Assembly (NCBI GenBank): GCA_029246505.1
Contig: JAQWNC010000015.1
Span: forward strand, 83,662-147,661
Length of the DNA stretch: 64,000 bases
DNA from: Arenicellaceae bacterium
Lineage (GTDB): Bacteria > Pseudomonadota > Gammaproteobacteria > Arenicellales > Arenicellaceae
Direction: 5' to 3'
Positions within the stretch are counted from its first letter, which is position 1. The number at the start of each line of letters is the position of its first letter. The notes beneath the pieces were generated by a model. It was not told the DNA's origin, searched no databases, and saw only the letters and a program-made list of their open reading frames with translations. Positions 57,978 through 64,000 of the stretch are shown one piece after another. The position numbers and the translations under genes are program-made.

Positions 57978-58115
57978 CCCCCGCTGGTTAAGCGCTGGAG
58001 CTTGCAATAGACCCTGTACTCTAAAAGGTCTGCCGCAAAATAATCTGATCACGGCAAAATTTGCCGATTCCGAATACAATATGGCTTCAGTTTAGCTTTT
58101 CACTATTATAAACCA

Positions 58116-58541
58116 ATGAAAATTCTGGCCACTAGTAGCCCTCTGATACTGCTTTTACTGGCACTTCTAGGTGTTGGTTCGGCAACTGCCGACGATGTCG
58201 ACATTCTTGCTACAAAGTTTCAACAACAATCACATGGACAGGGTGGCACACAATGGTCTGTAAGTGTTACCTTAAAGCATAATGATAGCGGCTGGGATCA
58301 TTATGCCGACGAATGGCGGGTCGTAGACGCAGATGGACACGTATTCGGAAATCGGGTTCTATTACACCCTCACATCAATGAACAGCCTTTTACTCGAAGC
58401 GCCAAAGGCGTACTCGTGCCAGACAACATCAGCATCGTTTATATAGAAGCTCACGACAAAATCGACGGCTGGATGAAAACTCGATTAACGGTTAATCTTG
58501 ATGAGACTAACAATGGCAATATAGAGATCAATCGCAAGTAG
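58116..58541 (+). CDS. Small exported protein, unknown function
   Basis: A 141-residue protein with a Sec signal peptide (LILLLLALLGVGSATA-D, cleavage near 26). The mature part has a beta-rich pattern with SVSVTLKHNDSGWDHYADEW and LHPHINEQPFTRS, then VYIEAHDKIDGW. Histidine and tryptophan positions look conserved in uncharacterised proteins I recall from other proteobacteria, but I know no function. It is not clearly linked to neighbours. Confidence 0.75.
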   Translation: MKILATSSPLILLLLALLGVGSATADDVDILATKFQQQSHGQGGTQWSVSVTLKHNDSGWDHYADEWRVVDADGHVFGNRVLLHPHINEQPFTRSAKGVLVPDNISIVYIEAHDKIDGWMKTRLTVNLDETNNGNIEINRK

Positions 58542-58604
58542 AACTTTTAATTGCTATACAACTCTCCTGTAACGGAAACCGACTGCCTCTAGGAGGCCGG
58601 CCTT

Positions 58605-58916
58605 TTGCACTTAACCCTTCATTTTATAGTTCCGTTATCTATAGCTGTGTTGTTTTATCGACCAGCGTCGGGCATAAGTTTCGCAATTATGCTTACAGGC
58701 CTCATGATCGATGTAGATCATTTATGGGCAAATCCGGTCTATGATCCGAACCGTTGCAGTATTGGGTTCCATCCATTACACACTGTTTTACCCGTTACGC
58801 TCTATTGTCTCGCGCTAATCCACCAGAAAACTCGCCTATTAGGTATTGGCTTACTAGTGCATGTGGTTCTCGACTCCCTTGATTGTCAACTGGTTAACGG
58901 GATTTGGTGGTACTGA
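58605..58916 (+). CDS. DUF6122 family membrane protein
   Basis: This 103-residue protein has three to four membrane segments and reads as DUF6122: HFIVPLSIAVLFYRPASG, LTGLMIDVDHLWANPVYDPN, RCSIGFHPLHT, GIGLLVHVVLDSLDC. The D-x-D-H and H-x-L-H residues could bind metal, as in YdjM-type membrane hydrolases; this is inference. The start is TTG 58605, decided by a perfect AGGAGG eight bases before it. Confidence 0.8.
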   Translation: MHLTLHFIVPLSIAVLFYRPASGISFAIMLTGLMIDVDHLWANPVYDPNRCSIGFHPLHTVLPVTLYCLALIHQKTRLLGIGLLVHVVLDSLDCQLVNGIWWY

Positions 58917-59038
58917 TGAGGGACCCACGGGACCTTAAGAAGAGGGTAGTTTTTATGCCGGCTATTTCCCTGATTTAGTCGGGAATAAGTTAAATTTCTT
59001 CTCTATTAGCTCTGTATGCATTCTTTAGTTTTAAACTT

Positions 59039-60436
59039 CTAAATTAATCGCGCTCGAAAAGACTTACCTTTTAGTTTGCCCGAGGTAAACTTTTTAAGCG
59101 CTGCTTTTGCAATATTGCGTTTAATCGCAACGTAAGTCCAATTTTCCAGAATCTGGATTCTACCTATTTGATCGCCCCCAATATCGACACTATTTGCAGT
59201 ATCGATGCGGGTCAATGCGCCTACGACATCCCCCGCCCGAAGTTTTTGTCTCTTGCCCCCTTCGATTCGAAGGGTAGACATTTCGGGCCTGGAAGGCGAC
59301 TTCTCCAACAAAGCTTGTGCTGGCAATTCACTGGCCTTTATTTCACGATTTAGATGCGTTGATAACTGTTCAATCCGGAGTAGCTCTTGCTCAACATATA
59401 AAGAACTTGCAATACCCTTTTTGCCCGCACGTGCGGTTCTACCAATACGATGTGTGTATACATCCAGCTCGCGGGGCAGTTGAAAATTGATTACCTTATC
59501 AAGACTTTCAATATCCAAACCTCGCGCCGCAACGTCGGTGGCCACCAGTATTGAAATGCTATTATTGGCAAACCTGATCAACGCTTGGTCCCGGTCCTTT
59601 TGCTCCATATCTCCGTGTAACGCCGCTGCACTAAACCCCGAACTTTTAAGTACGCCAGCAACAAGCTGCACATCTTTACGCGTATTACAAAACACTACGC
59701 AAGTTCTAAAATTATGTTCAAGTAGTAGCAATTGTAGCGCAACTATTCGGAGGGGTTCACTCCCCACTAGATAAAAGTACTCCGTAACCCGCACAGAATC
59801 GTGATTCACAGAAACAGATGCCTTAAATGGCGCTTTCATTATACGATTAGCGATCGATTCAATGGCCTCAGGAAACGTCGCACTAAACATCATGGTTTGA
59901 CGATCTATTGGTAGCGCAACGACAATATTATCCAACGTTTTTTGAAATCCCATATCCAACATCCTATCAGCTTCGTCTAATACCAAACTAGTCAATCGCT
60001 CAACCACAAGGGTACCTTTTTTTAAATGGTCCTCAATGCGCCCAAGAGTGCCTACTACTATATGTGCACCGTTCTTCAGCGAATTCACCTGCACACGAAG
60101 CGCTGAACCACCGATCAACGTAACAACTTTTACATTGGGTGTACTTCGCGCTAAACGCCGTATTTCATTAGCGACTTGTTCCGCCAATTCACGGGTAGGG
60201 CACAGAACCAGAGCCTGAACCTTGAAAAGCTTGATCTCTAGCTTGGCTAATATCCCCAAACCGAAAGCCGCAGTTTTTCCTGAACCGGTTTGGCCTTCGA
60301 CAATTACATCCTTTCCATCCAGAATGGCGGGTAAACTTTGAGCTTGAATCGCCGTCATAGAAGCAAAACCAAGCGATGCGAGGTTATCAACAATCTCGGC
60401 GCTGAGGTGCAACGAAGAAAAGCTATGTTCACTCAT
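59039..60436 (-). CDS. dbpA: ATP-dependent RNA helicase DbpA
   Basis: DbpA is a DEAD-box helicase for 50S assembly, targeted to 23S rRNA hairpin 92. Motifs are EGQTGSGKTAAF, PTRELAEQV, VLDEADRMLD, MFSATFP, ATDVAARGLDIE and HRIGRTARAG. The C-terminal ~75 residues (LRAGDVVGALTRIDTANSVD...IQILENWTYVAIKRNIA) form the DbpA RNA-binding domain. Length is 465 (E. coli 457). Confidence 0.95.
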   Translation of the reverse strand: MSEHSFSSLHLSAEIVDNLASLGFASMTAIQAQSLPAILDGKDVIVEGQTGSGKTAAFGLGILAKLEIKLFKVQALVLCPTRELAEQVANEIRRLARSTPNVKVVTLIGGSALRVQVNSLKNGAHIVVGTLGRIEDHLKKGTLVVERLTSLVLDEADRMLDMGFQKTLDNIVVALPIDRQTMMFSATFPEAIESIANRIMKAPFKASVSVNHDSVRVTEYFYLVGSEPLRIVALQLLLLEHNFRTCVVFCNTRKDVQLVAGVLKSSGFSAAALHGDMEQKDRDQALIRFANNSISILVATDVAARGLDIESLDKVINFQLPRELDVYTHRIGRTARAGKKGIASSLYVEQELLRIEQLSTHLNREIKASELPAQALLEKSPSRPEMSTLRIEGGKRQKLRAGDVVGALTRIDTANSVDIGGDQIGRIQILENWTYVAIKRNIAKAALKKFTSGKLKGKSFRARLI

Positions 60437-60550
60437 GGAGTTCCTTGATATAACTAGCGGTTGAGGCCAAGCGAGTAGCGCTCAGATCCGAAATTGGATG
60501 ATACTGGGTTCTTTGCCACGTGTATGAGTATTGCAGCAAATTAAAATTTT

Positions 60551-60945
60551 ATGAAAAAACTAAATATTATTGTATGGGTTTTACAAGCGCTACTTACCAT
60601 TTTTTATATATCCCGGTGCATTAAAGCTTACAAGTTATGAACTGATTTTTAGTAGTTTGCGACCCTTGCGGTTTGATCAATCTCCAAGTTAGATGCCGGT
60701 TTTGGTAGGTAATCTCGAAATTTTGGGTGGGATAGAAATAATTTTACCTGCTATCAGCTCATTCAATCCGATTCTCTCGCCTATTAGCCTTTTCGGTTTA
60801 ACCGTATTGATAGCATCTGCGTACGCGGTGCAAGTTTGGAGTGGTGGTAACACAGGTAAGCTAGCCATTGTTTTAATGTTCCTCAGCCTCGAACTAGGCT
60901 GGCTACGATTAAAAGTTATTCCAATCGCTGCAAAACGATACCCTA
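60551..60945 (+). pseudogene. DoxX-like membrane protein remnant
   Basis: ATG 60551 opens MKKLNIIVWVLQALLTIFYI, a DoxX-type first helix, and stops after 30 codons. After a frameshift and loss of a loop, another frame (from about 60693) gives VGNLEILGGIEIILPAISSF and LSPISLFGLTVLIASAYAVQ, the later DoxX helices. A proline/glutamine-rich run (NQPQQQQ) then continues to 61016 without family resemblance. Not expected to be functional. Confidence 0.7.
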
Positions 60946-61055
60946 CGAGCCCACCCCCTAACCAGCCACAACAACAACAAACCAAGCATAAGTGTACGCA
61001 ACCATACGCACCATACTAAACTGCACGCTATTTTAGGTGACTGCGTTGGATTACA

Positions 61056-62417
61056 TTATGTATCTTCGTCCTCAATAACTACTTTATGTGGGATGTTCAC
61101 AGTCACTGAGGTGCCTTTATCTGGTTCACTTTCAATTGTCATTGTGCCTCGATGCGCAGCGACAATGTTTCGACATAGGTACAAACCCAAACCAAATCCT
61201 CCTGTTTTTCGTTGCCTAGATGCGTCAGGCCGATAAAAAGCTTCCGTTACGCGGCCTAGGTGTTGTGCGTCAATGCCTTCACCGCTGTCTTTAACCTCTA
61301 GTATCAACCCTTCCTTACCAACCGCGGCACTCACAGTTGGTCGCTTTTGTTTTAAATCAGTATGACGTAGTGCGTTTTTCAGTAGGTTCCTAAGTAATAA
61401 ACGAATACGCATTCCGTCTAACAGCACGTAGTCATCATTAGACGGCTCGGGCGACGCTATACCCGAATCCACAAAATACTCGTTCAGCTCAGCAATAATA
61501 AGCTGCGATATAGACTGCGGCTCACGATTCAAAGTAGAATGGCGCGTTAACATCGACTCAGCCTCCGCAAGGTCTGATATTAAACTATCCATCTCTTTCA
61601 TATCTGCAGCTACGGCTTCACGCTGCACGTCATCCTCAATTAGCTCAACGGCAACCCTGGCCCGCGTGACTGGCGTTCTTAATTCATGGCTGATTGCGAG
61701 AAACAAATCGCGTTTGGCCTCCAGCATCCCCTCAATGTCATCTGCCATTTGATTAATCTCGGCTCCTAAAACTCCGAGCTCATCGTTTCGCTTTATATTG
61801 GTGCGACTACGGAAGTTCCCCTTTCCGATCTTAAAAACCACATCACTTATATTCTCCAAAGGCTTAAACAACCACCGAGTTGTTAGAAACAACAGTGCCA
61901 ATAGCCCGATAAGTGAAACGATGCTCCAAAGCTGCACTTGATCAGCAATATTTGGCCTAAAGCCCAATATAAAATTATATCCACGGGATTGAGTTCGAAC
62001 TAAAAAACGACCGTTATGCCATGCCTTTTCAAGTGTACGAAACGAATCATTCGCCCGCCTTCCTCCACGCAAAATTGGGGCAGGAATTTCATCTTGATCA
62101 ACAGCGTTAAAATCGAAATGCCTCAGTATAATCGGCTCTCCTACGGACCACATCGATTCCCCTCTTACTAGAAGGATGTCGAAACCACGCTCGTTTGCCA
62201 CTAACGTTGCAAGCTCCTCGTCAATTCGACCACTGCCTCCATCCACCAACAAATCAAAATAAAACATCGCATCCCGAAAAGTATTCTGCTCGATCTGGTC
62301 ACCGACCTTAGCGCGGAGCGCCACCTGCATTAATTCCGTCAATGCATATCCGCCAACCATAAACATAATCATTAGCCGGAACGATAATGAACCTGAAATT
62401 TTAAGTATAAAATTCAT
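61056..62417 (-). CDS. Sensor histidine kinase
   Basis: The 453-residue kinase has two membrane helices (about 12-32 and 162-183) enclosing a ~130-residue periplasmic sensor, a HAMP linker (184-236), HisKA with His244 in AISHELRTPVTRARVA, and a HATPase domain with NLLKNALRH, KDSGEGI and GFGLGLYLCRNIV. It follows its response regulator by 37 bases. The signal is unknown; the sensor region has no recognised fold. Confidence 0.93.
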   Translation of the reverse strand: MNFILKISGSLSFRLMIMFMVGGYALTELMQVALRAKVGDQIEQNTFRDAMFYFDLLVDGGSGRIDEELATLVANERGFDILLVRGESMWSVGEPIILRHFDFNAVDQDEIPAPILRGGRRANDSFRTLEKAWHNGRFLVRTQSRGYNFILGFRPNIADQVQLWSIVSLIGLLALLFLTTRWLFKPLENISDVVFKIGKGNFRSRTNIKRNDELGVLGAEINQMADDIEGMLEAKRDLFLAISHELRTPVTRARVAVELIEDDVQREAVAADMKEMDSLISDLAEAESMLTRHSTLNREPQSISQLIIAELNEYFVDSGIASPEPSNDDYVLLDGMRIRLLLRNLLKNALRHTDLKQKRPTVSAAVGKEGLILEVKDSGEGIDAQHLGRVTEAFYRPDASRQRKTGGFGLGLYLCRNIVAAHRGTMTIESEPDKGTSVTVNIPHKVVIEDEDT

Positions 62418-62454
62418 TTTCTATAGCTATCCAGGCTTTGGCCATGAAACAATA

Positions 62455-63132
62455 TTAGGTCTCTCTAGGTTCAATAAAGCAGTAACCAGCGCCCCAAACA
62501 GTTTTAATATAGTCTGTCGGCTGTAACTTTTTGCGGAGCCGACTAATCAATATGTCTACGGAGCGAGTGAAAAGCTCGCCTTCAATTCCACGTAATTGGT
62601 TAAGGATCTCATCCCTCGAAAAATTCTTACCTGACGCACGGATAAATAGCTCCAAAAGCTTATACTCCATCGTGGTTAACTGTAATTGCTCTCCATTTAT
62701 GCTAGCTATTCTTTGATGAGTATCAACGCTCAACGCGCCACAATTAATTACTTCACCTAGTTGTGTATTTCCGCTAACCCGCTTGAGAATGCCATGCACA
62801 CGCGCTACCAGCTCTCTAGGTTCAAAAGGTTTAGCCACATAATCGTCAGCCCCTAATTCCAAACCAACGACACGATCGGTGACCTCTCCTCTTGCTGTAA
62901 GCATAATCACCGGTATCATACTTTTCTGCCTGATTTCTCGACACACGGCGAAGCCATCTCTATCTGGCAGCATAACGTCCAAGAGAACTAAATCCGGCTC
63001 TAGTGCTTTGAGCATTTTAATCCCTTCATCTGGATGCACCGCACTTTCAAGAGCTAAATCATACCGCTGAAAGTAGGCCTTTAAATGTTTCGCAAGTTGC
63101 GCATCGTCATCAATTATCAGTACTTTCTGCAT
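62455..63132 (-). CDS. OmpR-family response regulator
   Basis: The receiver domain (1-120) has acidic pocket IIDDD, phospho-acceptor Asp52 in LLDVMLPDRDG, Thr79 and Lys101 in AKPFEP. The C-terminal winged helix (about 130-222) ends with SVDILISRLRKKLQPTDYIK and VWGAGYCF. It should be phosphorylated by the kinase encoded directly behind it. Targets are unknown. Confidence 0.95.
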   Translation of the reverse strand: MQKVLIIDDDAQLAKHLKAYFQRYDLALESAVHPDEGIKMLKALEPDLVLLDVMLPDRDGFAVCREIRQKSMIPVIMLTARGEVTDRVVGLELGADDYVAKPFEPRELVARVHGILKRVSGNTQLGEVINCGALSVDTHQRIASINGEQLQLTTMEYKLLELFIRASGKNFSRDEILNQLRGIEGELFTRSVDILISRLRKKLQPTDYIKTVWGAGYCFIEPRET

Positions 63133-63427
63133 ATTAATATTATAACGTCACGATTAACAAATTAACGCTATCCCACACTCTGTTAAAGTTTAATTTGGTA
63201 CATCCGAATTCAGATCAGCATGAATCTCAAAAAATACGGCCCATCTATATGACCAAATAATAGATATACCATAGCTGAGTAAGCGTGACAGGTTCAACCA
63301 ATCCAAAAGAAAAGTTCAGCACACTTATCCAGAGTAGTATTATATAGAAACAGGGTATATGCGCTGTAACGCGGGGTTTTGGCACAAGCATATATGCACA
63401 GTAATTCCAGTAAACTAAACCGCGCAA
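63133..63427. other. 295-bp spacer upstream of the two-component genes
   Basis: This AT-rich spacer lies between the antiporter stop and the response-regulator start and should hold the promoter of the latter. A 60-codon minus-strand frame (63427-63245) has no start context or family resemblance. I see no other structure. Confidence 0.35.
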
Positions 63428-64000
63428 CTAGTCTCGCCGAAGCCCATCAGATAGTGCTGCCGGCGTAGGGAATCGCATTACTATCCAAGAAGACGAGCCG
63501 ATAAAGGTTAATACGGTTGCGAGCTGAACCACATTCGCTGCATCTGCTGAAAGGAGCTGATGCTCAAGTGCTAAAAATACAATTAGTAATGAAAACTCAC
63601 TCATTTGTCCCAACCGCCAGCCAGTTTCCCAAGCGAGCTTCGGCGATTCACTTACCCGATCTAAAGCGAAACGGAATACAATCGGTTTAAGTACCAATAA
63701 CCCAGCCGCCAATATCAAAGCCGGCAGCCAATTGGCAATGGCCGTTACCAAATTAATATTTGCGCCAATTGCGAAAAAGAATAACACCAGAAAAAAGTCT
63801 CTCACAGGCTTAAGGCTTTCTGCAATAAATAGCGCGATTGGGTTAGTCGCCAGTGTGATGCCCGCAATAAACGCGCCTATTTCATAGCTAAGCCCAGCGG
63901 CATGCGCTAACTGCGCAATACCCAAACACCAGGCAATAGCTAGTAGAAAAATAAACTCCTGCACACGATCAAACTTCCGAATTAACCGCAATAAAAGATA
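63428..64000 (-). CDS. CPA2 cation/proton antiporter, C-terminal part (5' end outside window)
   Basis: The frame is open to the window edge (191 visible codons). It contains the later membrane helices of a KefB/YbaL/RosB-type monovalent cation:proton antiporter: GLSYEIGAFIAGITLATNPI, FLVLFFFAIGANIN and TGWRLGQMSEFSLLIVFLAL. It ends shortly after the last helix (AALSDGLRRD), so no C-terminal TrkA-N domain is present, unlike KefB/C. Confidence 0.88.
   Translation of the reverse strand, partial: YLLLRLIRKFDRVQEFIFLLAIAWCLGIAQLAHAAGLSYEIGAFIAGITLATNPIALFIAESLKPVRDFFLVLFFFAIGANINLVTAIANWLPALILAAGLLVLKPIVFRFALDRVSESPKLAWETGWRLGQMSEFSLLIVFLALEHQLLSADAANVVQLATVLTFIGSSSWIVMRFPTPAALSDGLRRD

Noticed and set aside
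60693..61019. Intact 108-residue membrane protein
   Set aside because: Only the later DoxX helices are present, the first helix is in another frame upstream, and the tail is unrelated Gln/Pro-rich sequence.
63245..63427. 60-codon minus-strand membrane-like ORF before the antiporter end
   Set aside because: Non-family hydrophobic translation in AT-rich DNA, without a ribosome site; probably chance.
1..64000. tRNA, rRNA, CRISPR array, prophage or complete IS element
   Set aside because: I looked for cloverleaf-like segments, regularly spaced repeats, transposase motifs and terminal inverted repeats in the intergenic regions and found none that hold up.

Overview
The window looks like chromosome from a gammaproteobacterium of moderate, slightly AT-leaning composition. 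Evidence for that placement is the rhlB < > trxA-rho arrangement, waaF-waaC heptosyltransferases, glnE, an S-adenosylhomocysteine (SAH) riboswitch in front of ahcY, FdxA-type 7Fe ferredoxin, dbpA, and a thiD remnant beside hemL (the thiD-thiE-hemL order of pseudomonads). I cannot name the genus. No rRNA, tRNA, CRISPR array, complete insertion sequence, prophage or plasmid function was seen.

Layout. 0-10.8 kb: end of an ankyrin-repeat gene, a long-form GAPDH, a rhodanese-type lipoprotein, a four-gene GldA/GldF/GldG-like ABC operon ending in a DUF4340 gene, DUF2461, a lipoprotein, a HtrA-like protein without its catalytic histidine, and DUF3820. 10.9-12.2 kb: fused remnants of a surface protein and of glpK. 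12.3-19.9 kb: HiPIP, trpBA, a YdcF-type protein, ilvA with a phosphopantetheinyl transferase, a DUF547 pseudogene, rpiA. 20-27 kb: a SPOR/DamX remnant, a glycosidase-like gene, a CPXCG protein, trmB, fdxA, an aminotransferase remnant, a cysteine-containing exported barrel-like protein and a ppnN remnant. 27-35.6 kb: the activated-methyl cycle (metK; riboswitch-ahcY-metF-split metH) with a MarR regulator. 36-40.5 kb: hemL, thiD remnant, rpmE, rho, trxA. 40.7-45 kb: rhlB, a patatin phospholipase, a Tal-Pgi-type phosphoglucose isomerase. 45-52.5 kb: lipopolysaccharide core genes (waaF, waaC, galE, a glycosyltransferase-WaaP kinase fusion, a second kinase, a GT-C-like membrane protein). 52.5-64 kb: glnE, uup, mobA, small exported/membrane proteins, dbpA, a DoxX remnant, a two-component system and the end of a CPA2 antiporter.

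Two themes stand out. First, sulfur-amino-acid metabolism is concentrated and RNA-regulated: SAH sensed by the riboswitch should raise AhcY, MetF and both halves of methionine synthase together, while metK is a separate unit with a long leader. Second, at least seven recognisable genes are decayed (surface protein, glpK, DUF547, damX-like, aspC/tyrB, ppnN, thiD, doxX) while their neighbours are intact. This suggests a lineage losing accessory metabolism, including glycerol use, HMP kinase and nucleotide salvage functions, unless other copies exist elsewhere.

I did not find a clearly new defence or mobile system. The least ordinary intact items are the GT4-WaaP fusion, the active-site-altered HtrA-like protein, the exported barrel-like protein with a palindrome at its promoter, and the duplicated -10 region before fdxA.
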